Shown here piece by piece: positions 31,401-38,159 of a DNA stretch of 64,000 nt (position 1 is its first letter; each line of letters starts with the position of its first letter). This DNA comes from Bactericera cockerelli (lineage: Eukaryota > Arthropoda > Insecta > Hemiptera > Triozidae). The stretch is taken from assembly GCA_024516035.1 (NCBI GenBank), contig CM044964.1:3437492-3501491 (forward strand), written 5' to 3'. The position numbers were made by a program, and so were the translations under genes. The notes under the pieces were generated by a model. The model had not been told where the DNA came from. It did not search any database and saw nothing but the letters and a program-made list of their open reading frames with translations.

Positions 31401-34248
31401 TGGACACTGATTTGTTTTTCTCATCAAATTTATACGAAGACTTTCCTGACGTTTTGGAACATTTGGACACGAGTTCTAAGGTACTGGGGAAGTTTAAATA
31501 TGAATTGGATGTGGTAAGATTTTCAACAAAAAAATTGTGGGTATTTTTTTTTTTATAAGATGAGTGTTTCACAGTCTTTTTTCGTTCGTAGCCATGGAAC
31601 AGGAACTACTGTAGACCCTTGTGGTCTGTGTTGTAGTCTGCCCATCCTGTAGTATGCCTCCTCTCTGATGGGCGAGAATTGACACAATACTTCCCATTTA
31701 GGTGCTGGGTCAACACGAGCGCACCGGAAGGTATCCCTTACAAACAACTGTAACCAAATTAAAAATACAATTTTTGTCGGCACGGACGATCGAACCCGGG
31801 ACCTTCCGCATGGCGAGCGAGTGCTTAACCACTGAGCTATTTGCGATTGAACTTTATTCATATCAAGTGCATGAGGGAAAGATTGTAAATAAAAATCCAA
31901 GGATTTTGAAAGTTGTATGCATGTGAAAACATTCAACTTTACAAAAAAAATTTACAACATGGTCTCTAAAAATCATTGTCCGATAACTATTTAATAAATA
32001 TGCTATTTAAAAAAAATAACAAAAAAAACTCGTTTTGAATAATTATGAATATAAATGTGATCTCATGACAGTTAAAATTACAAAACAATGGTAAATATAA
32101 ATTAAAGTAATGTTGTTCAATTTTTTTTTGTATATATTTTTAAGTTTATTTTCTTTGTTATTAATTTAATTGTTGATTGTTTTGTATAAAAAAAAATAAA
32201 GTGTAAATAAATACAACGAACACCATTCTGTTTAGTGACTGCAGTTTTTTTTTATAATTTTGTATTTTTTTTTTTTTCATTATCCCAACTTTATTTAAAT
32301 AATGTTATTTATATACTTTTTTGAAGTTTAGATGATGTGTCCTCAGTAATGAATTTGGAATGCAAAAACGAATGAACTTAGATTTAGTTAGTATTGAGAT
32401 GATCAATTTAAACTGGACTTGTACTTTTTACCTCAAAATTTAGTGATTTACACTCTTAGTGACTTTATGAAAGCTTACCGACTAGCACCTCATATATTGT
32501 AGAGAACCCATTTTTTCTAATTATATTTGTAATGATAGCGGATCAATTTTTTTTTTTTTTTTTTTAATTTTCCATTTATTTATTACAATTATTATTTGTT
32601 ACAGATTTTATAATGATTTAATGGTACCCTTTCTCTTTGTACTCTTAATATTTTTTTGTACCCTTTCTTTGTTGATTGTACCCATTGTATTGTCATTTGT
32701 TTAGTTTGAAAGATACATGCATGAAAACATAGAATTTTACAAATCATTTTCAGACGACTTTTACACATTAAACTGTTTTTTCATAATAAAATAAATTCCC
32801 TTTTGTCACTTCAGTTTAGAGAGAATGCAAAAAAAACCCCATATTCTAATAATAATTATATTTGTAATAATAGTTGATAGTGGATATTTATTGTACATTA
32901 ATTTTTTTTTCTTTCAATTCCTTTTATGCAAGCATTTTTCTTTGTATTCTGATGTTACTATTTACCCTTTCTTTCCCATTTGTAACAAATAAATAAATAT
33001 TTCGTATCTTTTCGTATCAGTCAATTATCGATTATTTTTTTCAAAAAATTCTTTAAAAACTCAAAAAAAATGTACACATTCTATTATTATTTTTGTTTAA
33101 ATAAAAAATAAAAAAAACAACATTTATTTTTCATAAAAACTTTGTTGTTTTTTAATAATGGCTAAGAGGAGTTCGCGTTAGCACAAAACCTAAACAGTAC
33201 GTGGCAGATCTCATCAGGACCCCTACAGTCTACACGATTGTTTCTGAAGTTCTATAACATGTTTGTATCAATGTATCATATTCTCTTATTTGTATATTAT
33301 TAATATGACCTAATAGTCCTTTAAAAAAGAAACCATGATAATGACATTTCCGGCTCAATCCAGAATTTGGTGAGGTGTGAACTGTTGAAATAGAATCATA
33401 GGATATGTCAAGGGCTAGACATTGCATCTGTTAGTTTTTGCTATTTTTTTAAATTTATTTTACACCGATTTCAATTTTTGACATTTTCATGTCTTTGCTC
33501 TGGCACATAACCAAAATTATGTAACGAAATTATGTGACGAAATTATGTGACGAAATTATGTAACGAAATTATGTAACGAAATTATGTGACGAAATTATGT
33601 AACGAAATATTAAATTATAAAAAGAGAGAAGAGAAAAAGTATGTGTCATGCGCACAATGGCGAAGTATTGAATTGTAGAGGGAGAGAAGAGAGAAGGTAT
33701 GTGTCATGCGCACAATACGAAATTTGGTCAGTTGGGTTTTGGACCTTGAATAGTAAAGATGAAAATGTCCCAATGGTTGCAGACTCGTATGCAAGCGTTT
33801 TTTTAAACAAAAATTTAACATCGCTTTCAACTGCATGGTCATATCAGTAGTCACCGTGGCAGAGTGAGTTAGCGCGCTAGGCATTGTACGCATGGTGACC
33901 TGGGTTCGATTCCCAGCGGGGCAGGAATTTTTTTTCATTTTTCTGGACGTTTCATAACCTCCTGAGGAACTTTGGTGTTGTGTCGGTCTGTCTGTTAAAT
34001 ACATTTTTTTCTTAAATTGTTTTTAAAAGGGGCGCAACTTTAGGTTCGAATATTTCACACTGCTCTTTTGTTTGTGTCCATCTCAGATGACAACAGTGTG
34101 TGGGGGTGGATGGAACGCGTATAACCAGCTGGGCCTAGGCAGTGGAATGAGCCAAGTAGAAGAGCTGTCTAGACTGCCTCTGCCTAATGGCGCCTCCATA
34201 GAGAACTTGTTCTGTGCCCATTGGAATTCAGCGCTTCTGGTGGCTTGA
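11935..34248 (+). CDS. RCCD1: RCC1 domain-containing protein 1-like gene
   Basis: Gene-level entry. Exons: 11935-12106, 12707-13365, 13861-14026, 15078-15207, 16218-16414, 19331-19435 and about 34087/34097-34248. All introns are GT-AG, and phases match through exon 6. The N-terminus (MKLYACGCN...) and the C-terminal run of RCC1 blades (VYSWGNG, GFLYAWGWNNSGQLG, CGTRHT, GWNAYNQLGLG) fit RCCD1. That protein is the partner of the histone demethylase KDM8 in vertebrates and is a partial seven-bladed propeller rather than full RCC1. Exon 2 encodes a long acidic, polar, poorly conserved linker. Intron 6 is 14.6 kb and filled with a virus-like element and a LINE. The last exon needs an alternative acceptor to stay in frame. 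Function in this species is inferred from the family only. Confidence 0.75.
12085..12275 (+). repeat. Exon 1 / donor tandem array, 3 copies
   Basis: The end of exon 1 with its donor (TATGCCCATG, then GTCAGT) is followed by two diverged copies, gcttgtg/gtcagt with donor at 12188 and tatgcctgtg/gtctgt with donor at 12249. Each is followed by similar T-rich intron sequence. Spacing is 81 and 61 bp. Confidence 0.6.
12707..13365 (+). CDS. RCCD1: RCCD1-like exon 2
   Basis: Acceptor ttacag at 12701-12706, donor GTAAGT at 13366. The exon is 659 nt, entering in phase 1 and leaving in phase 0. Its first part (FFKGFNNSIDEE, then IIVIQSNGNIWKLDL) fits an RCC1-type blade. The rest is a hydrophilic linker rich in Glu, Lys, Thr and Ser without a recognised domain. 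Confidence 0.75.
13385..13535 (-). mobile_element. 5S-derived SINE fragment (-) in intron 2
   Basis: Read on the - strand it has the 5S internal region (accaaagttaagcaacgtcc) and the SINE body (cccaggctgggtgaggttga). It starts about 20 bases after the exon 2 donor and contributes a short read-through frame. Confidence 0.7.
13861..14026 (+). CDS. RCCD1: RCCD1-like exon 3
   Basis: The acceptor is a run of 14 C followed by TAG (13860), an unusual all-C polypyrimidine tract. The exon has 166 nt from phase 0 to phase 1 and ends before GTAATT at 14027. It encodes a basic, polar segment (RSKRQRISTRKRN) that could serve as a nuclear localisation signal, consistent with a chromatin-associated protein. 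The last residues lead into the GQVFHIPGR strand of exon 4. Confidence 0.75.
14185..14410 (-). mobile_element. tRNA-derived SINE, 'GGTAGCTCAGCAGTAAGG' family (-)
   Basis: Begins on the + strand with an AAT microsatellite and tcgccttatttatactgccc and ends with the inverted head (gctgggtttcgaacccacga, then ccactgagctactgggac). Confidence 0.8.
14466..15000 (+). mobile_element. Single-arm copy of the foldback element, interrupted
   Basis: Matches one arm of the foldback at 45566-46197: ggtggcgtcatcgtgaacga up to 14520, then gactcagcacttcaaccact from 14887 and gctggtctactccctgtttc. The arm is split by a 365-bp insertion (14521-14884). Confidence 0.75.
14521..14884 (+). mobile_element. Insertion inside the foldback arm
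   Basis: A 365-bp insert bounded by AGGAAT on both sides, apparently a target duplication. The left edge is a (TTTTA)n-like run. The middle contains the palindromic caaccactagtggttg near 14753-14769. No protein. Confidence 0.6.
15078..15207 (+). CDS. RCCD1: RCCD1-like exon 4
   Basis: Acceptor atttcag (15071-15077), donor GTATGT at 15208. The exon is 130 nt, phase 1 in, phase 2 out. It encodes a complete RCC1 blade: VTDIACGFDHSLALTRDGLV followed by YSWGNG, with the invariant G-x-D/H-S-L-A-L and W-G-N-G features. Confidence 0.9.
15590..15740 (+). mobile_element. 5S-derived SINE, diverged
   Basis: Contains cactgaagttaagaatgccc and taggtcttggatgggtgacc, matching the internal and 3' regions of 5S rRNA. 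The body diverges afterwards. Confidence 0.7.
15841..16150 (+). mobile_element. tRNA-derived SINE, 'GCGATTAGCTCAGTGGTTAA' family, full length
   Basis: A-box region gcgattagctcagtggttaa, B box gggttcgatcccc, body through ctcgtgttgacccagcaccc, catcagaggggaggcatact and gctgtgaaacactcatctct, then poly-A. About 310 bp. It ends only 67 bases before exon 5. Other copies: 9180-9468 (-), 31550-31848 (-), 38595-38895 (+), 63125-63330 (-). Confidence 0.9.
16218..16414 (+). CDS. RCCD1: RCCD1-like exon 5
   Basis: Acceptor atttcag at 16211-16217. The donor GTAAGT at 16415 is strong. The exon has 197 nt, phase 2 in, phase 1 out. It encodes GQLGYP from one blade and the next full blade: VVQIAAGGWHSVARTGEG followed by FLYAWGWNNSGQLGVK. 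These are textbook RCC1 residues, so this is the most secure exon of the gene. It is GC-rich relative to its surroundings. Its 3' part is copied 12 more times in the intron. Confidence 0.93.
16340..17525 (+). repeat. Exon 5 / donor tandem array, 13 copies
   Basis: Each unit holds the exon 5 end (caacagtggtcagttggggt ... aaaacttgacttgg), the donor GTAAGTTTGTA and a poly-T tract of 8-20 T. Donors lie at 16415, 16511, 16587, 16672, 16757, 16840, 16923, 17009, 17084, 17181, 17298, 17413 and 17505. Spacing is 75-117 bp. Units ending at 17298 and 17413 carry a longer piece of the exon (from cactccgtc...gtggaggggtt onward), so at least two unit types exist. Copies differ by point changes and T length, which argues against an assembly loop. 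Confidence 0.95.
17655..17842 (-). mobile_element. tRNA-derived SINE, 'CACCGTGGCAGAGTGAGTTA' family (-)
   Basis: Inverted copy with cctcacgaggtatgagtgga, B box gggaatcgaaccc and actcactctgccacggtg at its right end. Confidence 0.8.
17965..18355 (-). mobile_element. tRNA-derived SINE, 'GGTAGTCAAGTGGTTAACG' family, interrupted
   Basis: Left end actctttagtggaaggtaac (17980) and right end gcgcgttaaccacttgacta (18331). The interior, about 18025-18205, is unrelated AT-rich sequence, so a further insertion sits inside this SINE. Confidence 0.7.
18379..18665 (+). mobile_element. tRNA-derived SINE with 5S-SINE body
   Basis: Head gcctccgtggtgtaacggtt with B box gagttcgattccc. The body aggctgggtgaggttaatgt and gaatggagggtaaaaccccc is shared with the 5S-headed SINE. 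It ends in a TCTCATGG region. Confidence 0.8.
18795..18937 (+). mobile_element. Short TIR MITE, copy 2
   Basis: ggggtggaattaatagacgt to attcgtctattaatttcgcc. Intact copy with clear terminal inverted repeats. Confidence 0.75.
18990..19170 (-). mobile_element. 5S/tRNA SINE body fragment (-)
   Basis: Contains tgggtttaacgttgctttca, tctattcgctcggaactcac and acctcacccagcctgagtgg, the inverted SINE body. The head is lost. Confidence 0.7.
19185..19300 (+). repeat. Interspersed repeat, 'AAATATGTGGTTCAGGACGA' family
   Basis: Matches 37195-37330 and 58970-59095, and 57730-57870 inverted. Core: ggacgagccaactttgaaat and ggagaccatcactcac. Better copies end in (CAA)n, pointing to a retroelement tail. Family unknown. 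Confidence 0.6.
19331..19435 (+). CDS. RCCD1: RCCD1-like exon 6
   Basis: Acceptor gtttcag, 105 nt, phase 1 in and out. The donor GTAAGG is at 19436. It encodes VVDIACGTRHTVVLC, the RCC1 blade core that in RCCD1 reads C-G-S-R-H-T. Polymerase-like sequence begins immediately after the exon, so the downstream part of this donor is now element-derived. Confidence 0.88.
19437..19870 (+). pseudogene. Rearranged protein-primed DNA polymerase fragments
   Basis: Two diverged copies of one short segment (starting at 19436 and about 19586, spaced 150 bp) encode DSFRFLS-like and HYLTLKQAL-like motifs. The same motifs occur at 24610 and 30480 in the polymerase of the element downstream. Order is scrambled and the frame is a mosaic. 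An additional C-terminal stretch (19680-19868), with EKLELAAGDFEIVK, matches nothing I recognise. This is an endogenised, non-functional remnant, probably a separate truncated copy or a rearranged end of the same element. Confidence 0.6.
19956..20471 (+). CDS. Element ORF A, unknown protein
   Basis: An intact 171-codon frame from ATG at 19956. The product is acidic and predicted helical, with many Phe, Tyr and Ile residues, several Cys near its centre (CVQGEPC) and no recognised domain. It lies just upstream of ORFs B and C in the same orientation and has the same AT-rich codon usage. I infer it is an accessory gene of the virus-like element rather than a host exon. It may be a very distant relative of ORF B. 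Confidence 0.55.
   Translation: MYLQSLYSLSLNSISHQLFQQHEDLFYLIFEDVHEKHADRYFYSVIDTFMTEKGYKNKIKETIEQFQVPLNIQEDIFTFFYNDIVNIEYYVLQFVLEYSPKCVQGEPCQHMRIYSFAESLIPHISENITMFNCVTTNAYKFPKDCDDILCDIMEELERDEIELANMYSKRL
20487..20948 (+). CDS. Element ORF B, unknown protein
   Basis: An intact 153-codon frame starting 15 bases after ORF A ends. The tight spacing suggests co-transcription or a compact viral genome. The product starts MYKLEELALRQAIFTF and has a conserved-looking core (THVDKIISYFEN; a CRCNNFKY cysteine motif). That core recurs in ORF C, so B and C are paralogues. No known domain recognised. Confidence 0.6.
   Translation: MYKLEELALRQAIFTFSRTHVDKIISYFENLHTVSLPIDFFFFYIKPNVVKIGLPPYITYCFLRRFDDLINLLKNRSHSYLYRICRCNNFKYDESEYQDCYHEQLRIKFLMSVKDIFTNFHLFNTLWNEKITTQHDEIYFKYPEKSTWDIIFD
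20997..21399 (+). pseudogene. Element ORF C, broken paralogue of ORF B
   Basis: Starts MDSLEDIAYKSL at 20997 and hits a stop near 21080. Homology to ORF B continues in a shifted frame to 21399 (HVDSII; FIYDFIIPH; KCYCNNYKY). The shared HVDxII and CxCNNxKY pattern with ORF B shows tandem gene duplication, followed by a frameshift in this copy. Confidence 0.6.
21430..22340 (+). pseudogene. Element ORF D, zinc-finger N-terminal module of polymerase
   Basis: One frame from ATG at 21430, with a single in-frame TAA at 21886-21888 and open to 22340. A TIR transposon interrupts it there. The N-terminus has a C-x2-C ... H-x5-H zinc-finger-like motif (CTICEEHY, HVNSVQHQ). The downstream part (about 22010-22230) has the IDELDIFEGNN and VAVNVYTVD motifs that precede the exonuclease domain in polymerase-bearing ORFs common in arthropod genomes. 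Decayed by one nonsense codon and an insertion. Confidence 0.6.
22341..23305. mobile_element. 965-bp TIR DNA transposon inside the element
   Basis: A 26-bp perfect inverted terminal repeat (tgggtcattttcatttatct...; right copy 23280-23305), flanked on both sides by TATA (22337-22340 and 23306-23309), the target duplication. The interior has no ORF but carries the motif catgaacgttacc several times (23080-23120, and inverted at 22525 and 23250). It is non-autonomous and its superfamily is undetermined. Confidence 0.85.
23306..24560 (+). pseudogene. Protein-primed DNA polymerase B, exonuclease region
   Basis: Fragments in several frames. A Cys/His knuckle follows the transposon (about 23400). 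The open part at 23767-24195 has a second knuckle (FCKMCFTAF ... LEHRKLC) and then the exonuclease motif VIYTDFEF near 24040, where D and E are the Exo I residues. Two stops and frameshifts follow by 24560. Family B polymerases of this type copy linear DNA with a terminal protein and occur in Polinton/Maverick elements, adintoviruses and related insect viruses. Which lineage this belongs to cannot be settled by eye. Confidence 0.65.
24558..25365 (+). pseudogene. Protein-primed DNA polymerase B, middle region
   Basis: Three overlapping frames (24558-24989, 24934-25203, 25184-25365) each hold collinear parts of the polymerase: DSFRFLSGSL, the YLKTDVLLLADIFE motif near 24920-24960 (Exo III region), and NNLYGYSM near 25206, the motif A region. 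Two frameshifts separate them, so the gene is dead. The frame ends at the poly-T of an inverted LINE. Confidence 0.75.
25709..28855 (-). pseudogene. LINE ORF2: endonuclease and reverse transcriptase
   Basis: A single frame of about 1049 codons from ATG at 28855, interrupted only by two TAA codons (28207-28205 and 26566-26564). The endonuclease shows YSYNIRSIRHN, LVLVETWYD, GIYRTHN, LGDININ and TDHYAT, which match apurinic endonuclease motifs. The reverse transcriptase shows VLPIFKKGDRTDMTNYRPIA, YGFRKG, VFLDISKAYDSVNH and IPQGTILGP. The catalytic YADD box follows immediately after the second TAA. The C-terminal connection domain ends at 25709. The insertion looks recent, since no frameshifts have accumulated. 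Confidence 0.85.
29232..30071 (-). CDS. LINE ORF1: coiled coil with FP C-terminal-like domain
   Basis: An intact 279-codon frame (start codon at 30071 ambiguous; an internal Met follows at about residue 14). Residues 50-110 form a heptad-rich coiled coil (KEKLEQKEIENSLLQSTNEK). The second half has the RNA-binding domain of insect LINE ORF1s related to the baculovirus FP C-terminal domain: NIVIRGIKE, ICHRVPTR, RPIVVRLLNSKTRDKWIKEY and INEHLTPYNQNLFYHTRKLA. The C-terminus carries an 18-nt tandem repeat (DADKSL, 3 copies). As in other LINEs the product would bind element RNA. Confidence 0.8.
   Translation of the reverse strand: MHEYTDKLIRNFEMTTENPNEENDAKILEDDVKKMTDRQLLELLPCLMRKIATYEKDMVHMKNRLEENEKQISFFKEKLEQKEIENSLLQSTNEKLESDIHDLQQRSRHTNIVIRGIKEVRKENVWDFVESVGKKIGIENPGNDIQICHRVPTRSVNGPRPIVVRLLNSKTRDKWIKEYKLKKLWNHHIYINEHLTPYNQNLFYHTRKLAKEESFKYAWTKDCQIYLKKDENSKLNIIKNMKDLDVIRSCSQESDESLDADKSLDADKSLDETFCTVNQ
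30362..30847 (+). pseudogene. Protein-primed DNA polymerase B, motif B region
   Basis: Continuation of the polymerase after the LINE. It contains LPFLCESKK, HYLTLKQALEHGL, KIHRGI and the motif B signature KLANNALYGK near 30640-30670. It stops at 30847 without the expected C-terminal DTD motif, so the palm is incomplete and the product would be inactive. The same sequence appears rearranged at 19437-19870. Confidence 0.8.
30955..30977. repeat. (AAT)n microsatellite
   Basis: Short AAT run directly after an AATAAAGAATTT sequence, possibly the tail of the preceding element. Confidence 0.6.
31072..31375 (+). mobile_element. Two short TIR MITEs side by side
   Basis: Copies 31072-31190 and 31192-31375 of the GGGCGAAATTAATAGACG element in the same orientation, separated by a few bases. 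The second has an internal AT-rich insertion (about 31305-31350). Confidence 0.7.
31550..31848 (-). mobile_element. tRNA-derived SINE, 'GCGATTAGCTCAGTGGTTAA' family (-)
   Basis: Runs from T-rich tail and gatgagtgtttcacagtctt to gcttaaccactgagctattt. Open frames here on both strands are derived from the SINE. Confidence 0.85.
31860..33510. other. AT-rich intron 6 sequence
   Basis: Highly AT-rich with many T and A runs (for example 32548-32566). I see no gene or identifiable repeat. Confidence 0.45.
33512..33608. repeat. 13-bp minisatellite
   Basis: Six to seven tandem copies of acgaaattatgtg / acgaaattatgta (about 13 bp), alternating between two variants. Confidence 0.85.
33625..33720 (+). 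repeat. Imperfect direct duplication, about 58 bp
   Basis: gtatgtgtcatgcgcacaat occurs twice (33639 and 33697), preceded each time by an agagagaagagag-like run. Immediately downstream of the 13-bp minisatellite. Confidence 0.75.
33848..33932 (+). mobile_element. tRNA-derived SINE head, 'CACCGTGGCAGAGTGAGTTA' family
   Basis: Head only: caccgtggcagagtgagtta to the B box gggttcgattccc. The body is missing. Confidence 0.75.
34087..34248 (+). CDS. RCCD1: RCCD1-like terminal exon 7
   Basis: The open frame encodes GWNAYNQLGLGSG, then PNGASIENLFCAHWNSALL and stop TGA at 34246-34248, a convincing RCC1 C-terminus. The best acceptor (tctcag at 34081-34086) joins exon 6 in a frame reading DDNSVWGW, which then stops at 34122-34124. 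A second acceptor, aacag at 34092-34096, starts the exon at 34097 and keeps the terminal frame. Either a 2-bp loss near 34109 has shifted the frame, splicing uses the second AG, or the gene is inactivated. Confidence 0.75.
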   Translation: MTTVCGGGWNAYNQLGLGSGMSQVEELSRLPLPNGASIENLFCAHWNSALLVA

Positions 34249-34655
34249 ATTGAACCCACATCTTATTTAACTTCAATGACAGAATGACAACTGGTTATTC
34301 AACGTGACATCGACGCAGGGTTTTCCTATTTATTTATTTTTATCAAAAATTCGAAACTTCTTCTCTTCTAATGAGCCAAAACGGGCCGCAGCCGCCGCGG
34401 GGGCCAAAACAACCACATAGCAGTGAATCTTTTGTGAATAGTTTTGACAGTCGTTTCTTGAGCCTTCATTCTTGAGGCTTGTACTGTTGATGGTCCCCAG
34501 GTTGGCGGTTCTCGAAACAATACTTCTTTACAGGATTAAACACAAGTGTAATTAATTAGAGTAAAATTGTGCATTTAGTCAGGAAATTCTGTTCATCGGT
34601 TAGGGAAAGTCAGAGTACTCGTAGATTTTAAGAAATGTGTGGACACCCTGAGAAA
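34249..34655. other. RCCD1 3' flank
   Basis: Presumed 3' UTR and flank. No canonical AATAAA lies in the first 300 bases that I could assign, and no further gene is visible. Confidence 0.4.
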
Positions 34656-34659
34656 GAAT

Positions 34660-35070
34660 TATTACTTTCCTTATCCTATAATAAGGAAAGTATTGTATTC
34701 CTCGAAAATTTGACCTACCCAGTTTTTCACATTTCTGGACGAATATAGCCTCAGGATACCAAAAAAGTTGTTTTCAGCAATTGGTCCGTGCGTCTGTCTG
34801 TCTGTGAACAGGATATCTCAAAAACGGTAAGAGCTAGAGATTTGAAATTTGGTATGAAAATTAATTTTATACATCAGACGAACCACGAAACTTTTTGTTG
34901 AAATCGGCCGCAGAATGAGGCCACAGGGGCGCAAATATCGGCCGCAACCGCCGCTTCTTTGAATTGGTTAAAGATACAAAAAAAGTTAGAAAACAATATT
35001 TTCTTAGATCATTTTTTTGTTGTTGATATCTTGAACTTTTTGAACCTCGGCCCAAATTACCGGTATTTTG
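34660..35070. repeat. Interspersed repeat with terminal hairpin
   Basis: Starts with a palindrome tactttccttatcctataat / ataaggaaagta (34663-34693). It continues into a conserved-looking stretch (tctgtctgtctgtgaacagg, atatctcaaaaacgg) typical of old insect interspersed repeats. No coding region. Confidence 0.5.
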
Positions 35071-35589
35071 GGGGGGGACCCGCTTTGACTAACTTTTATC
35101 CTTTGACTAACTTTTATCCATCCTAGATGGGGATTGTGACATATCAAATCCAATAATTTTGAGGTGCTGATTACGAATTTGGCTTTGATTTTTAGCTAAC
35201 TGTTACCTTTGAGTCACCAGTGAGTTTTGGTCCTGTTCCCATTCCATACAGCCATAAAATTTTACTCTGGGAAAGAAAATGTGAAAAATGAACGAAAATA
35301 ATTTTTTTGTAAGAAATGTTTATTATTTATTTTATAAATAGAATGATTTTTTTTTGGTAGATTTTTTTTCAATTTAATTTAAAATTAGAATTTATTGCTG
35401 AGATATTTCATTTTGTTTCGATTAAAAACAAATTAAATCAAGAAATAAGAAGAACCCATACGTACAATACGCTACTACCTTCACACAAACAAAGTATAAG
35501 TAGTGCTTTATTTAGACTGTCAGCGCAAGACATCAGGTAGTCCCATTATGCCAGTAGTAAGCAAGTGGTCAAATCATGGTGTTTGAAGA

Positions 35590-36005
35590 ATTATAGACAG
35601 TGGTGGTCGGAACGCATTTGGTAACGTCAACGTTGCCTAACATCTTATGGTCCAAAAATTATAGAGCAAATCGTAAGCATGTAAGGAACATACCCTCAAA
35701 ATTTCAGCTTGATTGGACAGAAACTACAGCTTTTATAAACATTTTGCCCCATTTCTGAGCCTAGCTCAATGTTGCTTATCATGAATTGGTCTAAAAAATA
35801 TACAGTTAATTCTTAGCATGCCAAGAACATACCCTCAAAATTTGAGCTTGATTGGACAAAAATTACAGCTTTTATCGCGACAAAACATTTTGACCCATTT
35901 CTGAGCCTAGCTCTATGTTGCTTAACATGAAGTGGTCCAAAAAATATACAGCAAATTCTAAGCATGTAAGGAACAAATCCTGAAATTTTCAAAACACTAA
36001 CAGTC
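35590..36005 (+). repeat. Tandem repeat, about 145-165 bp, 2.5 copies
   Basis: Each unit holds taaggaacataccctcaaaa, cttgattggacaaaaattac and tttctgagcctagctc. Repeats start near 35640, 35790 and 35930, and copies are about 85-90 percent alike by eye. Confidence 0.75.
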
Positions 36006-36009
36006 AACA

Positions 36010-36447
36010 CTTAAATATATTCTTTTTTTTCTACTCAGCTCAAAATTCCATACATCTACCATACCTAATATATCTGAAGAAAACTCATAAATGTTGTGCT
36101 AAGTGCCAAAGAGTTCATTTTGAAATAACACGTTTTTCTTCGTCTGTTCATTCCATTTTCACTTACCACAAGTGCTCTATCCTTTGGAATTTTTCTATTA
36201 TTCTTTGGAGGTCATGTAGCTTAGCACCCTTTAAAGAGTGTGCAGTGTGTACTCTGGTACATAGCACATTATTGATGAGTGGTCTTCATCACATTTATAA
36301 AACTGTATGGTGAACAAAATCTTTTGTGCTTTTTCTAACGCGCTCATGATTTATATAGATTTTCATTAACTTTTAACTTATTTACACTAGCTGCCAACAG
36401 TTTTGTTTCAAGCTCTTGGTGAGGCTTTTTTTATTATATTTGTTACA
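36010..36447. other. Non-coding
   Basis: No gene or identifiable repeat seen. Confidence 0.4.
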
Positions 36448-36690
36448 AGCAGGCTGTCGCCCGCTTTGCGGGCCGAGGCATGGCCGTGAAAGCAAAAAAT
36501 CCTTTTTCGTCAATGGCAGGTGTTGTAGTGGGAATTTCGAAAAATCCCGTCTTATTGCACATCTAGACTACAAGACAAAGTTACCTACCAAATTTCAGCT
36601 TCCTAGGGACTTACGGTTTGGGCTGTAGAGCGATGATCAGTCAGTGGTCAGTCAGTGACTTTGACATTTATATATTAAGATTTTTGTGTT
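36448..36690 (+). repeat. Interspersed repeat 'GGGCTGTCGCCCGC', copy 2
   Basis: Second copy of the repeat at 8932-9152, ending in gacatttatatattaagat. Confidence 0.65.
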
Positions 36691-37039
36691 TTTTGATAGT
36701 TATTGTTATCTACCATAATAAAAATTGAACCAATAAAATGTTAAATACATATTTTTAGAATTATATTTTCATCAAAAATGTGTAATGTGTACCTACATTT
36801 TTATTTATTTATTATTATTAATAAAGCTAGATGTGAATGGTTCGATAAGTACATATGAGTTCTGGTCTTATAGGTAACTACATGAGATAGCAATGAATTA
36901 AAAAAAAAAAAAAAATATTCTAGAGGTGTTCCAAGGAAATACTGAGCACCGACTTGTAGCTTGTTTCTAAGAATAATAATAATTCTAGGTATAATTATGT
37001 AATATTGTAATATTTATATAAAACTAGGCTTCATCAAGC

Positions 37040-37345
37040 CTACGAGCCTAGGCGAAACTTGTCTGGCTGGGGGACGTTAAACAGGGAGAAGATCAGTGTC
37101 TCGCTAGAGGACTATAAACTGAGAACAGACTAGCCAACCCTTACAAGCCAGGCTAGCTTGCAGTTTCCTAAGGGTTTAATGGCTTGTACAGAAAAGTCCA
37201 AGTCCTCATGATGGTTGATCGCACATAGAAATATGTGGTTCAGGACGAGCCAACTTTGAAATAAAGTTGGCTGGAGACCATCACTCACCCCTCCAGCTGT
37301 AGCCAAGCTGGCTACAACAACAACACAACAACAACAGGCGAAACT
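37040..37345 (+). repeat. Composite interspersed repeat with (CAA)n tail
   Basis: Begins with a gtctggctgggggacgttaa unit like that of the foldback at 45886. It continues to agtcctcatgatggttgatc and ggacgagccaactttgaaat and ends in (CAACAA)n. It joins two sequences found separately elsewhere, so it may be the fullest copy of one retroelement. Confidence 0.6.
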
Positions 37346-37439
37346 TAAGTCGGTGAGTGAAAATTTAAAGAATCCTAGTTTTATATAAAATATTGCATAT
37401 ACCTAAAATTACTTTGGATTCGAATATGAACTTAATAAC

Positions 37440-37636
37440 AGATAATAATAACACTCTTTAGTGGAATGTAACCACCAGGCGAGGTTAATGCTTAAAGCAC
37501 TTTCTACCACCTAACCCTCAGAGTCTTATTATTATGTGGTCAAATAGTCAAACATGTGAGGAAAAATTCATGCACTGGGTGGGATTGGAGCCTGGATTAC
37601 CAGACTAGCGCCTTAACCACTTGACTACCAATGCAC
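37440..37636 (-). mobile_element. tRNA-derived SINE, 'GGTAGTCAAGTGGTTAACG' family
   Basis: taacactctttagtggaatg to ttaaccacttgactaccaat. A small deletion removes part of the B box. Confidence 0.75.
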
Positions 37637-37639
37637 TGT

Positions 37640-38155
37640 TTATAACTAGCTTATTATAGACTAACCAATTGCCATTTTTACATATACGAACATACATAAT
37701 TACGTATATTTCCATGCACCTGTAAAGTGTTATGACTTCGGTCGTAGAAATTTTCAGAAAATTTTTGTTTTGAATATAAGGAAACCCTAAAACCTCAGTT
37801 ACACGCTCAATTGGAATACTATTAATTATTTTTAATTTATGTTTTAATTGTAATTTTGTATCTAATTTATTCCAAATAAATGTGGTTCTAATTTATTCCA
37901 AAGAGGCAATACGGCGGCCATACTTGGCACATTTCCTCTGAATCAAGGGCTTGATGAGGCTTTTGTACTATGATTATACCAAGTATAACAATTCATTATT
38001 TAATTAAAAAAATTATTCCAAATAAAGATTTTTATCTATCTATAAGGAGACCCTCAAAGCATTTTAGTCTTTTTAATAATGCTATAGGTACTACCCACAA
38101 ATATTGTGAAAAGACTCTTTCTTCCGCACAAAAAAATAATAATTTATAAAAAAAA
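37640..38155. other. Non-coding
   Basis: AT-rich, no gene identified. A fragment of about 110 bp around 37910-37960 is GC-richer but has no convincing frame. Confidence 0.4.
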
Positions 38156-38159
38156 TTAC

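Noticed and set aside
33615..34004. 129-codon - strand frame
   Set aside because: Spans a SINE head and simple repeats, with no protein family.
36448..36690. Helitron end
   Set aside because: It has a GC-rich start but no CTRR terminus with hairpin at a consistent distance, and no TC start.
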